The notes below the pieces were generated by a model. It had not been told where the DNA came from, did no database searches, and saw only the letters and a program-made list of their open reading frames with translations. A program made the position numbers and the translations under genes. From the NCBI RefSeq assembly GCF_000148525.1, contig NZ_AEDU01000009.1, positions 36,638-100,637 on the forward strand: 64,000 nt of DNA, given 5' to 3'. Position 1 is the stretch's first letter, and each line of letters opens with the position of its first letter. This DNA comes from Streptococcus mitis SK564 (lineage in GTDB: Bacteria; Bacillota; Bacilli; Lactobacillales; Streptococcaceae). This document shows, piece after piece, positions 10,898 to 20,438 of the stretch.

Positions 10898-11574
10898 ATT
10901 AAATCTGTTTTTTCACGGTAACTAAAGTAACTAGAATATGAGACAATCAAATGGTCCAAGAGGACAATCCCCATCAGGTCGCAGGCTTCTTTAACAAGTT
11001 TAGTGACATGATCATCATTTCGACTGGGGGCTACCGCTCCTGAAGGATGATTGTGAACCAATATGATAGAAGTCGCCATATGCTTGATAGCATAGTGAAG
11101 GATCTCTCGTGGCTCAGCAATACTGCGAGTGGCAGAACCGATAAAAATGGTCTGTTGATGGATGATTTGATTTTGAGTATTGAGATAGAGCGCCACCAGG
11201 TGCTCTTGTTTTTTGTCCCCTAATTCCTGTTGCATCTTCTTGGCCAACTTTTGACTGCTGAGAATACTTTCCATCTCAATAGTCTCGTGTTTGTGAATAC
11301 GATGCCCCAGTTCAATCATAGCTTGCAATTCTATAGCCTTAACTCGCCCGATACCAGATAGACTCTGCAATTCCTGCAGGGTCATTTTTTTCAAATCCGT
11401 TAGGCTTGAAAGATTGCTCAAGACTTTCTGGGCAATTTCAAAAACGCTAGCTTGACGTGTTCCTGTCCTGAGTAAAATAGCTAGCAACTCTTGATTACTG
11501 AGCGCTTCTACTCCTTCCTTGGCCAATCTCTCTCTTGGCAATAATGAATCTTCTTGGAATGAAATACTATACAT
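10894..11574 (-). CDS. radC: RadC-family (JAMM/MPN) protein
   Basis: RadC homologues carry an N-terminal helix-hairpin-helix ([15 protein letters not shown] near residue 70) and a C-terminal JAB metalloprotease-like domain with the [14 protein letters not shown] motif near 175. In streptococci the gene is induced in competence but has no proven repair role. I choose the ATG at 11574 (MYSISFQED), which follows GAGGAGG, giving 226 residues. A GTG five codons upstream lies inside the ribosome binding site. It is downstream of pcrA on the same strand. Confidence 0.9.
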   Translation of the reverse strand: MYSISFQEDSLLPRERLAKEGVEALSNQELLAILLRTGTRQASVFEIAQKVLSNLSSLTDLKKMTLQELQSLSGIGRVKAIELQAMIELGHRIHKHETIEMESILSSQKLAKKMQQELGDKKQEHLVALYLNTQNQIIHQQTIFIGSATRSIAEPREILHYAIKHMATSIILVHNHPSGAVAPSRNDDHVTKLVKEACDLMGIVLLDHLIVSYSSYFSYREKTDLI

Positions 11575-11616
11575 AAAAATCCTCCTCACTTTATTATTCG
11601 TGAGAAGGATGGAAAA

Positions 11617-13908
11617 TTATATTTTTTTCTCAATTGGGGCTACACTAGCCAAAAGTTTTTTCAAACCAACATCTGGGAAATTGATTTTTAATTCCTGCGT
11701 AGCACCACTACCTGAAACTTCCAGAACAGTTCCCTCTCCCCATTTCTTGTGGAGGGCAATGTCACCAATAGACCAATTTGCCTCGCTAGACGCTGATTTT
11801 GCTCCAGCTGTAAATTGACCAAACGGAAGACCGCTTGACTGGATAGTTTTTGGGGCCGCACTACGTTTACGGTCTTGAAGAGCCTGGGCAAGACTCATAC
11901 CTTGACCGAAGGCAACCCCACCACTGCTATAAGATGCCTTAAAGCTTGTATTGGCTGGACGGGCCAATCCTTGATACTCAAGTAAGTCTGAACTAATTTC
12001 ATTAATAAAACGAGTCGGACGGTTGTAGTTGGTACGACCGAAAAGCAGGCGCGAGTTGGCATTGGTCAGATAGAGAATTTTCTCTGCACGCGTAATTCCT
12101 ACATAGGCCAGACGGCGTTCTTCTTCCAATTCATCTTGATCTTCAGCCGCACGGCTAAGCGGAAAGACATTTTCTTCCATCCCAATCAAAAAAACAACTG
12201 GAAACTCGAGACCTTTGGCAGCATGTAAGGTCATCAAGGTCACTTCTGATGTCTCCTGACTACCTGAATCTGTGTCTGCAATCAAGGCCAAGTCATTTAA
12301 GAAACGACTTAGTTTATCCAGACCAGTTTCCTCTTCTGGCACATCAGAGGTGTCATCAAAGTTTTTCGTTACAGAAAGGAACTCTTCGATATTTTCAACC
12401 CGAGCCTTGCTTTCTAGAGTTGCTTGGACATTAAGAATATCGATGTAACCTGTTTTTTCTAGAACCTCCTCAACCAACTCTGTAATACTTAACTGGTCCA
12501 GTTGCTCCCGCAAATCCAGAATCATATTGGCAAAATCCCAGATAGACTGGGCTGCTTTACCCTTGATACCAGATAACATGATGTTTGCAGAAGCATCTAG
12601 CATGGACATGTCTTGCACATTCGCAAAGTCACGGATTTTCTCAACTGTACCTGGACCAATTCCACGTTTAGGTTCGTTGATAATACGTTCAAAACTGATA
12701 TTGTCACTCAAATTGGCAATGAGGTTAAGGTAAGCGATAATATCGCGGATTTCCTTACGGCTGTAGAACTTTGTCCCACCAACCATGGTATAAGGAATGT
12801 TTGACTTGAGCAGGGCTTCCTCAATAGTACGAGACTGCGCATTAGTACGATAAAGAACTGCAAAATCCTTGTGAAGGAAGTTTTGACTCCGACCAAGTTC
12901 ATCGATGGTTTTGGCTACAAATACAGCCTCATCTAGTTCATCATTGGCACGATAGTAAACGATTTGCTCCCCATCAGCGTTTTGAGTCCAGAGATTCTTA
13001 GGACGGCGATTTTTATTGTTTTTAATGACCTCGTTGGCCGCTTGCAGAATAGTTTTAGTTGAACGGTAATTCTCCTCCAACAAAACAACCTTAGCTTGGG
13101 GATAGTCTTTCTCGAAGTCCAAGATATTCTGCATATCAGCACCACGCCAACCGTAGATAGACTGGTCCGCATCCCCAACCACACAGATGTTTTTAAAGCG
13201 CGAAGCCAAGAGTTTGACCAATTGGTACTGGGCATGGTTGGTATCTTGGTACTCATCAACGTGGATGTACTGAAATTTCTGTTGATAGTAAGTCAAAACA
13301 TCAGGATTTTGATCAAAGAGACGCAAGGTCAGCATAATCAAATCATCAAAGTCAACCGACTCCGACTGACGTAATTCTTTCTGATAGGCTGTATAACACT
13401 GAGCCACGATTTGCGTATACATATCGCCAGCTTGAGCAGCATAAGCCACATCATCAATCAAGTCATTCTTAGCATTGGAAATAGTCCCCAAGATGCTCCG
13501 CTCATTCCATTTTTTAGGATCCAAGTTCAACTGCTTGAGAATACGTTTCATGAGAGTTCGTTGTTCACCAGGATCCACAATAGTAAAATTACGGTTGTAG
13601 CCAATATGGTCCGCATCGCGACGCAGAATACGCACACACATGGAGTGGAAGGTCGCAATCAGACAGTCCTGAGTAGCTGGATTGAGGCTATAAGCACGCT
13701 CTTTCATCTCACGCGCAGCCTTATTAGTAAAGGTAATTGCCAAGATATTCCAAGGATTGACCATCTTTTCATCGATTAAATAAGCGATACGGTGGGTTAA
13801 AACACGGGTCTTCCCAGAACCAGCCCCCGCCATGATTAACAAGGGACCTTCTGTCGTTTGCACCGCCTCAGCCTGACGGTCATTCATTCCATTTAATAAT
13901 GCGTTCAT
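11617..13908 (-). CDS. pcrA: ATP-dependent DNA helicase PcrA (UvrD family)
   Basis: Superfamily 1A 3'-5' helicase that acts in nucleotide-excision repair, plasmid rolling-circle replication and removal of transcription blocks. The 763-residue protein shows the ordered motifs: Walker [15 protein letters not shown] near residue 30, [21 protein letters not shown] for motif II near 220, [32 protein letters not shown] and YVGITRAEK. The C-terminus ends in a Tudor-like part ([15 protein letters not shown]) known to contact RNA polymerase. A TATAAT box lies at 13942-13947 on the minus strand. Confidence 0.95.
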   Translation of the reverse strand: MNALLNGMNDRQAEAVQTTEGPLLIMAGAGSGKTRVLTHRIAYLIDEKMVNPWNILAITFTNKAAREMKERAYSLNPATQDCLIATFHSMCVRILRRDADHIGYNRNFTIVDPGEQRTLMKRILKQLNLDPKKWNERSILGTISNAKNDLIDDVAYAAQAGDMYTQIVAQCYTAYQKELRQSESVDFDDLIMLTLRLFDQNPDVLTYYQQKFQYIHVDEYQDTNHAQYQLVKLLASRFKNICVVGDADQSIYGWRGADMQNILDFEKDYPQAKVVLLEENYRSTKTILQAANEVIKNNKNRRPKNLWTQNADGEQIVYYRANDELDEAVFVAKTIDELGRSQNFLHKDFAVLYRTNAQSRTIEEALLKSNIPYTMVGGTKFYSRKEIRDIIAYLNLIANLSDNISFERIINEPKRGIGPGTVEKIRDFANVQDMSMLDASANIMLSGIKGKAAQSIWDFANMILDLREQLDQLSITELVEEVLEKTGYIDILNVQATLESKARVENIEEFLSVTKNFDDTSDVPEEETGLDKLSRFLNDLALIADTDSGSQETSEVTLMTLHAAKGLEFPVVFLIGMEENVFPLSRAAEDQDELEEERRLAYVGITRAEKILYLTNANSRLLFGRTNYNRPTRFINEISSDLLEYQGLARPANTSFKASYSSGGVAFGQGMSLAQALQDRKRSAAPKTIQSSGLPFGQFTAGAKSASSEANWSIGDIALHKKWGEGTVLEVSGSGATQELKINFPDVGLKKLLASVAPIEKKI

Positions 13909-13998
13909 CTTCTCTTCCTTACTCTTGAAGTCAATATTTCTATTATATCAGAATTCAGGGAAAATAGAAATTTTACAGAGACTAGACAAATAGCAAAA

Positions 13999-14020
13999 TC
14001 CCATCCGAATATAGATGGGA
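13999..14020 (-). terminator. Hairpin after the orphan RelA/SpoT-domain gene
   Basis: CCCATC pairs with GATGGG across an eight-base loop, with a T-rich stretch on the minus strand. It lies 23 bases past the stop of the gene ending at 14043. Confidence 0.5.
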
Positions 14021-14042
14021 CTTCTCACAATACTTAACGTGA

Positions 14043-15005
14043 TTATCTAGTTGAATTATTTAAATTATAAAGAACCTCTAGTAAAGGTGTAGTATTCCAA
14101 GTATAAAAATAGTTATTTTTTTCTTCAATCCATCTACTAAAGTAATTTGGAAATTCACTTTTGAACTTACTTTCTAATTCATCAATCGTTTTAATACCTA
14201 ATTGTTCACAATAATTGACAATTTTAGAAATTCTATCATCTTTAAATTTTCCACCAGGATACCTAATTTCTATATTATGTTGATCATAATTTTCTTCAAT
14301 AAAGTTGATATAAGATTCACTTTCTAATAAGGCTGAAATACTTATAGAATCAATTTTTATACTTTTAGAATTCTCTTTGAATCCTTCTTCAACTCTATTA
14401 GTATATTCCTTTTCATATCGTTTAATTTCCATGAATTCATCGTCAGCTAACTCAATTAAACCAGCTAATCTTGAAAATCTTCTTCTAATTTTTTCAGGAA
14501 CATCTTGATCAGATTTATATCCAAAGTCATGTTCTATCTCCGCCCAAGCATGCTGCAAAATAGTCCTTATCTGAACTTCAAATTTTAATTCTTTATAATT
14601 AATATTTTCAGTTAATCCTGCTCTACTTCCTCCTAATTTTAAAATATAGTGTAAAGATACATAGCCAAATTTAGTAGGATCTTGAGTTTTTCGTTTATCA
14701 ATAGAATTGTCCTGATCTAAATCAAATTCCTCTTCAAGTAAAGAAGCAATTTTATCTACATCGTCCGAAAAATATGTGATAATTCTAATTCCACAAATAT
14801 CAGTTATTTCTGACAAACTGGAATATTTATAGTCTTTAGTTTCAATTTTTTTGCTTAAACTTTCTCTATCTTTAATCCTTCCTTTAATTTCATGAATTTG
14901 TATTTTTTCATTTTCCATAAGACTTTTAATTGTGGCTTCAATATATTCTAAAAGTCTCTCGTAATTATTTTTAGTTGAATCAAATTGTGACAATATTTCT
15001 TTCAA
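14043..15005 (-). CDS. Orphan RelA/SpoT-domain nucleotide pyrophosphokinase-like protein
   Basis: A 320-residue protein whose first 200 residues form a RelA/SpoT synthetase domain: GRIKDRESLSKKIE, DICGIRIITYFSDDVDKI, G-loop GYVSLHYILKL and EVQIRTILQHAWAEIEHDFGYK. It has no hydrolase (HD) domain. The C-terminal 120 residues are unrelated to RelQ or RelP and ended by an aromatic-rich tail. It could be a regulatory synthetase or a toxSAS-type defence protein; fused toxSAS proteins such as CapRel have a similar synthetase-plus-C-terminal layout. The gene is much more AT-rich than its neighbours pcrA and fhs, suggesting acquisition by transfer. RelQ at 5325-5996 is a separate, clearly housekeeping copy. 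Confidence 0.75.
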   Translation of the reverse strand: MKEILSQFDSTKNNYERLLEYIEATIKSLMENEKIQIHEIKGRIKDRESLSKKIETKDYKYSSLSEITDICGIRIITYFSDDVDKIASLLEEEFDLDQDNSIDKRKTQDPTKFGYVSLHYILKLGGSRAGLTENINYKELKFEVQIRTILQHAWAEIEHDFGYKSDQDVPEKIRRRFSRLAGLIELADDEFMEIKRYEKEYTNRVEEGFKENSKSIKIDSISISALLESESYINFIEENYDQHNIEIRYPGGKFKDDRISKIVNYCEQLGIKTIDELESKFKSEFPNYFSRWIEEKNNYFYTWNTTPLLEVLYNLNNSTR

Positions 15006-15037
15006 ATTTTTTCCATAATTCTATATCTCTCAATATA

Positions 15038-16708
15038 CTAGAACAAACCTAGAACTGTTCCATCACTTTCAACATCCATGTTGAGAGCAGCTGGTCGTTT
15101 TGGAAGTCCTGGCATGGTCATGACATCACCAGTTAAGGCAACGATGAAGCCTGCACCTAATTTTGGTACCAATTCACGAATGGTAATTTCAAAGTTTTCA
15201 GGTGCTCCAAGTGCATTCGGATTGTCTGAGAAACTATATTGAGTTTTAGCCATACAGATTGGCAATTTGTCCCAACCATTTTGAACAATTTGAGCGATTT
15301 GCGTTTGAGCTTTCTTCTCAAAATTTACTTTGCTACCACGGTAGATTTCAGTAACAATCTTTTCAATCTTTTCTTGAACAGAAAGGTCATTGTCATACAA
15401 ACGTTTATAGTTAGATGGGTTTTCAGCGATAGTCTTTATAACTGTTTCGGCAAGTGCTACTCCACCTTCTGCACCATCAGCCCAGACACTTGCTAGTTCA
15501 ACTGGTACATCGATTGAGGCACAAAGTTCTTTCAAGGCTGCGATTTCTGCTTCAGTATCAGATACAAATTCGTTAATAGCCACAACTGCTGGAATACCGA
15601 ACTTACGGATATTTTCAACGTGGCGTTTCAAGTTAGCAAAACCAGCACGAACTGCTTCTACGTTTTCCTCTGTAAGAGCATCCTTAGCCACACCGCCATT
15701 CATCTTAAGGGCACGAAGGGTTGCGACAATGACAACTGCATCTGGAGATGTTGGCAAGTTTGGTGTCTTAATATCAAGGAATTTCTCAGCACCAAGGTCT
15801 GCACCAAAACCAGCTTCAGTAACTGTGTAATCAGCCAAGTGAAGGGCTGTTGTCGTTGCCAAGACAGAGTTACATCCGTGAGCGATATTGGCAAATGGAC
15901 CACCATGTACAAAGGCAGGTGTTCCGTAAATTGTCTGAACCAAGTTTGGCTTAATAGCATCCTTCAAAATCAATGCTAAGGCACCCTCGACCTGCAAATC
16001 ACCTACAGAAACAGGGGTACGATCATAGCGATAACCGATAACAATATTAGCCAAACGGCGTTTCAAGTCCTCGATGTCTGTTGCCAAGCAAAGAATCGCC
16101 ATGATTTCGGAAGCGACGGTAATGTCAAAGCCATCCTCACGAGGAATACCGTTTAGAGGACCACCAAGTCCAACGGTCACATGACGAAGTGCACGATCAT
16201 TCAAGTCCACAACACGTTTCCAAAGGATACGACGTTGGTCAATTCCCAACTCATTCCCTTGGTGCAAGTGGTTGTCAATCAAGGCAGAAAGAGCATTATT
16301 AGCAGTCGTAATGGCATGCATGTCTCCAGTGAAGTGAAGGTTGATGTCTTCCATTGGCAGAACTTGGGCATAACCACCACCTGCCGCACCACCCTTGATA
16401 CCCATTACTGGACCAAGAGATGGTTCGCGAATAGCAATCATGGTTTTCTTGCCCATCTTATTCAAGGCATCCGCAAGACCAATGGTAATGGTTGATTTTC
16501 CTTCACCTGCAGGTGTTGGGTTGATGGCAGTAACCAGAATCAATTTTCCAACTGGATTGCTCTCAACTGCACGAATTTTATCAAAGCTGAGCTTAGCCTT
16601 GTACTTTCCGTACAACTCCAAATCGTCGTAAGAAATACCAAGTTTCTCTACAACATCAACAATTGGCTTCAACTCAATACTCTGTGCGATTTCAATATCT
16701 GTTTTCAT
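15038..16708 (-). CDS. fhs: Formate--tetrahydrofolate ligase
   Basis: Fhs makes 10-formyl-THF from formate, THF and ATP, feeding purine and fMet-tRNA synthesis. The 556-residue product is typical in length and contains the ATP site [18 protein letters not shown] near residue 66, [19 protein letters not shown] near 94 and [27 protein letters not shown] box precedes the ATG, and an extended -10 (TGTTATAAT, 16742-16750) sits upstream. I see no THF riboswitch in the short leader. Confidence 0.95.
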   Translation of the reverse strand: MKTDIEIAQSIELKPIVDVVEKLGISYDDLELYGKYKAKLSFDKIRAVESNPVGKLILVTAINPTPAGEGKSTITIGLADALNKMGKKTMIAIREPSLGPVMGIKGGAAGGGYAQVLPMEDINLHFTGDMHAITTANNALSALIDNHLHQGNELGIDQRRILWKRVVDLNDRALRHVTVGLGGPLNGIPREDGFDITVASEIMAILCLATDIEDLKRRLANIVIGYRYDRTPVSVGDLQVEGALALILKDAIKPNLVQTIYGTPAFVHGGPFANIAHGCNSVLATTTALHLADYTVTEAGFGADLGAEKFLDIKTPNLPTSPDAVVIVATLRALKMNGGVAKDALTEENVEAVRAGFANLKRHVENIRKFGIPAVVAINEFVSDTEAEIAALKELCASIDVPVELASVWADGAEGGVALAETVIKTIAENPSNYKRLYDNDLSVQEKIEKIVTEIYRGSKVNFEKKAQTQIAQIVQNGWDKLPICMAKTQYSFSDNPNALGAPENFEITIRELVPKLGAGFIVALTGDVMTMPGLPKRPAALNMDVESDGTVLGLF

Positions 16709-16898
16709 TCAAAACTCCTCTAACCTCTTTTATGATAATTCATTATAACACAAAACAAGATTTTTAACATCCCAAAACTCTCTAAACGTTCGTAAATATC
16801 CCTGTTTTTAAGGTTTTTAGAGTTCTTTCTTAAATTTTATATGGCTTTATAGTTTGAAACTATATTCTTTCCTTTTACCAAAATTTTATCACTTTCAT

Positions 16899-16927
16899 TT
16901 TACTTACCGTTTATTTTTGTGTACAAT
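16899..16927 (+). promoter_or_regulatory. coaB promoter placing transcription start at the ATG
   Basis: TTTACT (16899-16904), 17-base spacer, TACAAT (16922-16927). The coaB ATG begins seven bases after the -10 box, where transcription would start, and no Shine-Dalgarno sequence is present. This predicts a leaderless mRNA. Confidence 0.55.
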
Positions 16928-16933
16928 AGTGCT

Positions 16934-17623
16934 ATGAAAATTTTAGTTACATCGGGCGGTACCAGTGAAGCTATCGATAGCGTCCGCTCTATCACTAACC
17001 ATTCTACAGGTCACTTGGGAAAAATCATCACAGAAACCTTGCTTGCTGCAGGGCATGAAGTTTGTTTAATTACTACAAAACGAGCTGTGAAGCCAGAAGC
17101 CCATCCCAACCTAAGCATTCAAGAAATTAACAATACAAACGACCTTCTTCTTGAAATGCAAGAACGTGTTAAGGATTATCAGGTCTTAATCCACTCAATG
17201 GCTGTTTCTGACTACACTCCTGTCTATATGACAGGGCTTGAGGAAGTCCAAGCTAGCTCCAATATAGAAGAGTTTTTAAGCAAGCAAAATCATCAGACTA
17301 AGATTTCTTCAACTGATGAGGTTCAGGTTTTGTTCCTGAAAAAAACACCCAAAATCATCTCTCTAGTCAAGGAATGGAATCCTGCTATTCATCTGATTGG
17401 TTTCAAACTGCTTGTTGATGTCTCTGAGGATTATCTCATCGAGATTGCCCGAAAAAGTCTTATCAAGAATCAAGCAGATTTAATCATCGCCAATGACCTG
17501 ACTCAAATCTCAGCAGGTCAGCACCGAGCTATCTTTGTTGAGAAAGATCAGCTTCAAACAGTCCAGACTAAAGAAGAAATTGCAGAACTCCTCCTTGAAA
17601 AAATTCAAGCCTATCATTCATAG
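16934..17623 (+). CDS. coaB: Phosphopantothenate--cysteine ligase
   Basis: CoaB joins 4'-phosphopantothenate and cysteine (CTP-dependent) in coenzyme A synthesis. In streptococci CoaB and CoaC are separate proteins, as here. The frame starts MKILVTSGGTSEAIDSVRSITNHSTG, the nucleotide-binding start of this family, and has HSMAVSDYTP near residue 95 and IANDLTQIS near 190. I choose the ATG at 16934 (229 residues); a GTG five codons upstream lies inside the -10 box. coaC follows 11 bases later, then an ECF S-component. Confidence 0.92.
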   Translation: MKILVTSGGTSEAIDSVRSITNHSTGHLGKIITETLLAAGHEVCLITTKRAVKPEAHPNLSIQEINNTNDLLLEMQERVKDYQVLIHSMAVSDYTPVYMTGLEEVQASSNIEEFLSKQNHQTKISSTDEVQVLFLKKTPKIISLVKEWNPAIHLIGFKLLVDVSEDYLIEIARKSLIKNQADLIIANDLTQISAGQHRAIFVEKDQLQTVQTKEEIAELLLEKIQAYHS

Positions 17624-17634
17624 AAAGGAAAACT

Positions 17635-18186
17635 ATGGCACATATTCTCTTGGCTGTAACGGGGTCAATCGCCTCTTACAAGTCGGCAGATTTAGTTAGT
17701 TCGCTTAAAAAACAAGGCCATCAAGTCACTGTCTTAATGACCCAGGCTGCTACAGAGTTTATCCAACCTTTGACTCTACAGGTCTTATCACAGAATCCTG
17801 TCCACCTGGATGTCATGAAGGAACCCTATCCTGATCAAGTCAATCATATCGAACTTGGAAAAAAGGCAGATTTATTTATCGTGGCCCCTGCAACTGCTAA
17901 CACTATTTCAAAACTAGCCCTTGGCTTTGCGGACAACATGGTAACCAGTACAGCTCTAGCCCTGCCCAGTCATATTCCTAAACTAATAGCTCCTGCTATG
18001 AATACAAAAATGTATGACCATCCAGCAACTCAGGCTAATCTAAAAACATTAGAAACCTACGGCTATCAGCTGATTGCTCCTAAGGAATCCCTACTAGCTT
18101 GTGGAGACCACGGACGAGGAGCTTTAGCCGACCTCACAATTATTTTAGAAAGAATAAAGGAAACTCTCGATGAAAAAACGCTCTAA
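17635..18186 (+). CDS. coaC: Phosphopantothenoylcysteine decarboxylase
   Basis: CoaC is an FMN flavoprotein that decarboxylates phosphopantothenoylcysteine to 4'-phosphopantetheine. The 183-residue protein has the flavoprotein start LLAVTGSIASYKSADLV, the active-site His region DQVNHIELGKKADL near residue 70 and APAMNTKMYDHP near 120 (the PxMNxxMW-like motif), then LLACGDHGRGALAD near 155 with the reactive Cys. An AGAAAGGAAA box precedes the ATG. Its end overlaps the next gene by 17 bases. Confidence 0.93.
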   Translation: MAHILLAVTGSIASYKSADLVSSLKKQGHQVTVLMTQAATEFIQPLTLQVLSQNPVHLDVMKEPYPDQVNHIELGKKADLFIVAPATANTISKLALGFADNMVTSTALALPSHIPKLIAPAMNTKMYDHPATQANLKTLETYGYQLIAPKESLLACGDHGRGALADLTIILERIKETLDEKTL

Positions 18187-18733
18187 TATTGCACCCATTG
18201 CTATCTTTTTTGCAACCATGCTCGTGATACACTTTCTGAGCTCACTTATCTTTAACCTTTTCCCATTTCCAATCAAACCAACCATCGTTCATATTCCTGT
18301 CATTATTGCCAGCATTATCTACGGTCCACGAGTTGGGGTTACACTTGGATTTTTAATGGGACTACTTAGCTTGACAGTTAACACGATTACAATTCTGCCG
18401 ACAAGCTACCTCTTCTCACCTTTTGTACCAAACGGAAATATCTACTCAGCTATCATTGCCATCGTTCCACGTATTTTGATTGGTTTAACTCCGTATCTAG
18501 TCTATAAACTGATGAAAAACAAGACAGGTCTGATTCTAGCTGGTGCCCTGGGTTCACTTACCAATACAGTCTTTGTACTTGGTGGAATTTTCTACCTTTT
18601 TGGAAATGTCTTTGATGGTAATATCCAAAAACTCCTAGCAACTGTTATCTCAACAAATTCGATTGCCGAATTAGTCATTTCCGCAGTTCTAACCCTAGCT
18701 ATTGTCCCAAGACTACAAACATTGAAGAAATAA
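18170..18733 (+). CDS. ECF transporter S-component, probably pantothenate-type
   Basis: A 187-residue integral membrane protein with about six hydrophobic segments and no ATPase, as expected for the substrate-binding subunit of an energy-coupling-factor importer. It would use the shared EcfA/A'/T module encoded elsewhere. Overlap with coaC (17 bases) implies co-translation with the coenzyme A genes, so a pantothenate or related precursor is the likely substrate. That assignment is inference from context. A terminator hairpin follows within five bases. Confidence 0.75.
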   Translation: MKKRSNIAPIAIFFATMLVIHFLSSLIFNLFPFPIKPTIVHIPVIIASIIYGPRVGVTLGFLMGLLSLTVNTITILPTSYLFSPFVPNGNIYSAIIAIVPRILIGLTPYLVYKLMKNKTGLILAGALGSLTNTVFVLGGIFYLFGNVFDGNIQKLLATVISTNSIAELVISAVLTLAIVPRLQTLKK

Positions 18734-18737
18734 AAAC

Positions 18738-18770
18738 ATCTCCACTTTCAAGCTTGAAGGTGGAGATTTT
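18738..18770 (+). terminator. Intrinsic terminator of the coaB-coaC-ECF operon
   Basis: ATCTCCAC (18738-18745) pairs with GTGGAGAT (18760-18767), with further pairing TTCAAG/CTTGAA inside, then a T-run. Confidence 0.8.
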
Positions 18771-18845
18771 GCTCTATACAGTTTCTTTTTAGTGAAATCT
18801 TTACCAAAATTTAATTTAAAATGGCCTATAGACTTAAGTAAATCC

Positions 18846-18885
18846 TTGATTTATTGTCTTGTTTGTTGTACTATACTAGTGTATA
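18846..18885 (+). promoter_or_regulatory. niaX promoter with overlapping inverted repeat (candidate NiaR operator)
   Basis: TTGATT (18846-18851), 17-base spacer, TACTAT (18869-18874). An inverted repeat TATAC-TAGT-GTATA (18872-18885) overlaps the -10 box, a position that suits a repressor. The downstream niaR gene encodes a plausible ligand-binding repressor, so this may be its operator. The assignment is inference. Confidence 0.5.
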
Positions 18886-18908
18886 TACAGTCAAAAAAGG
18901 AGATTCTT

Positions 18909-19436
18909 ATGAATACACGAAAAAAGACACAATTTATGACAATGACTGCCCTCTTAACGGCTATTGCAATTTTGATTCCAATTGTTATGCCTTTTAAAAT
19001 TGTCATTCCTCCTGCTTCTTACACTCTAGGGAGCCACATCGCTATTTTTATCGCCATGTTCTTGTCGCCCTTGATGGCAGTTTTTGTCATCCTAGCCTCT
19101 AGTTTTGGATTTTTGATGGCAGGCTATCCCATGGTTATCGTTTTTCGAGCTTTTTCCCATATCTTTTTTGGGACTTTGGGGGCTCTTTACCTACAAAAAT
19201 TCCCCGATACCCTAGATAAACCAAAAGCTTCCTGGATTTTCAACTTTGTGTTAGCGCTTGTCCATGCCCTTGCTGAAGTATTAGCTTGTGTCATTTTTTA
19301 TGCAACTTCCGGTACCAATGTAGAAAATATGTTTTATGTTCTCTTTGTGCTAGTTGGATTTGGCACAATTATCCATAGTATGGTAGACTATACATTAGCA
19401 CTAGCTGTCTATAAAGTGCTTCGAAAACGCCGTTAA
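18909..19436 (+). CDS. niaX: ECF transporter S-component, probably niacin (NiaX)
   Basis: A 175-residue membrane protein with about five or six hydrophobic segments, starting MNTRKKTQFMTMTALLTAIA. AAAAAAGGAG precedes the ATG at 18909, which rules out the longer upstream reading. It is followed 11 bases later by niaR, a nicotinate-responsive repressor family, and this arrangement is the known context of NiaX vitamin B3 uptake in streptococci. Substrate assignment rests on that context. Confidence 0.75.
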   Translation: MNTRKKTQFMTMTALLTAIAILIPIVMPFKIVIPPASYTLGSHIAIFIAMFLSPLMAVFVILASSFGFLMAGYPMVIVFRAFSHIFFGTLGALYLQKFPDTLDKPKASWIFNFVLALVHALAEVLACVIFYATSGTNVENMFYVLFVLVGFGTIIHSMVDYTLALAVYKVLRKRR

Positions 19437-19447
19437 AAGGAAAAGCT

Positions 19448-19963
19448 ATGACAAAAGATCGCAAACAAGCTCTGCTCCAACTCTTGAAAGAAGCTCCTAA
19501 AGCCCTTAATGGCCAAAGTTTGGCGGAACATTTTCATGTCACACGTCAGGTCATTGTACAGGACATTGCAATTTTAAGAGCCGATGGCGCTCCTATCCTA
19601 TCCACCAATCGTGGCTACATCTATAAACAAATTGAAACCAATCCTTATGTTCACAAACTTTTCAAAGTGAAACATGAAGTTGAAGAAATCGGTCAAGAAC
19701 TCCTTGCTATCGTTGATAATGGTGGACGTGTTCAAAATACCTTGATTGACCATCCCGTTTATGGAGAAATCGAAACCTTGCTTAAACTGTCTTGTCGCAG
19801 AGATGTGCAACATTTTCTAGAACAAGTCGAGCATTCTGACTTTAGACCTCTGTCTGAATTGACAGATGGCATCCATTACCACCTAGTCGAAGCCGAAACA
19901 CAACAAGACCTCCACTATATCGAGGAGGCCTTGGATCAGCTCGGTTATTTAGTAAAAGACTAG
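19448..19963 (+). CDS. niaR: Transcriptional repressor of niacin metabolism (NiaR, 3H domain)
   Basis: The 171-residue protein has an N-terminal HTH_11 domain (LAEHFHVTRQVIVQDIAILRADG, about residues 25-48) and a C-terminal 3H domain with conserved His residues in IDHPVYGEI near 98 and DGIHYH near 140. Characterised NiaR proteins bind nicotinic acid through the 3H domain and repress NAD precursor uptake and salvage genes. It is co-transcribed with niaX and ends overlapping mutX by four bases. Confidence 0.85.
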   Translation: MTKDRKQALLQLLKEAPKALNGQSLAEHFHVTRQVIVQDIAILRADGAPILSTNRGYIYKQIETNPYVHKLFKVKHEVEEIGQELLAIVDNGGRVQNTLIDHPVYGEIETLLKLSCRRDVQHFLEQVEHSDFRPLSELTDGIHYHLVEAETQQDLHYIEEALDQLGYLVKD

Positions 19964-20427
19964 AAGATTTTCTTCTCCCAGCCATCATCTGTACGGCGAG
20001 GGTAGAAAAATTCAGATTTGTCAGGAGCTTCCATCATCTCCATCAAGGGTAACATATCATAGGCCAGATCCAAGTTTGGAATCTGGTCTTTTTGCACCCA
20101 AGAAACTTCTCCTTCATCTGAAGAGCGAAGGGTACCAGAGAACTCAGTCGCCTTATAACAAACGACAATATAGCGCCCACCTGTATCTAGTGGCCAATTT
20201 TTAATGCCGACAAGTTGAGGATTTTGGATAGTCAACCCTGTTTCTTCATAGATTTCACGAATGACAGACTCTGCTAAAGATTCGCCATTTTCTACATGGC
20301 CTCCTGGAAAGGCATAACCTGACCAGCGATTGGTTTCAGGAGAGCGATACTGCATAACCACGCGCTGGGTTTCTAGATCTTCAATCAGACAAATATTTGT
20401 TAAAATCGTTAATTGGGAACGGGACAT
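19960..20427 (-). CDS. mutX: Nudix hydrolase, 8-oxo-dGTP diphosphatase type
   Basis: The 155-residue protein contains a complete Nudix box (G at HVENGESLAESVIREIYEETGL, about residues 43-65). MutX hydrolyses oxidised dGTP so that it is not incorporated into DNA. The closest pneumococcal protein I recall at this genomic position is MutX. It is downstream of uvrB and the acyltransferase gene on the same strand and may be co-transcribed with them. Substrate is by resemblance. Confidence 0.8.
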   Translation of the reverse strand: MSRSQLTILTNICLIEDLETQRVVMQYRSPETNRWSGYAFPGGHVENGESLAESVIREIYEETGLTIQNPQLVGIKNWPLDTGGRYIVVCYKATEFSGTLRSSDEGEVSWVQKDQIPNLDLAYDMLPLMEMMEAPDKSEFFYPRRTDDGWEKKIF

Positions 20428-20438
20428 ATTTTCTCCTT

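Noticed and set aside
16709..16800. THF riboswitch before fhs
   Set aside because: The leader is short and lacks the conserved stems; only an extended -10 is visible.
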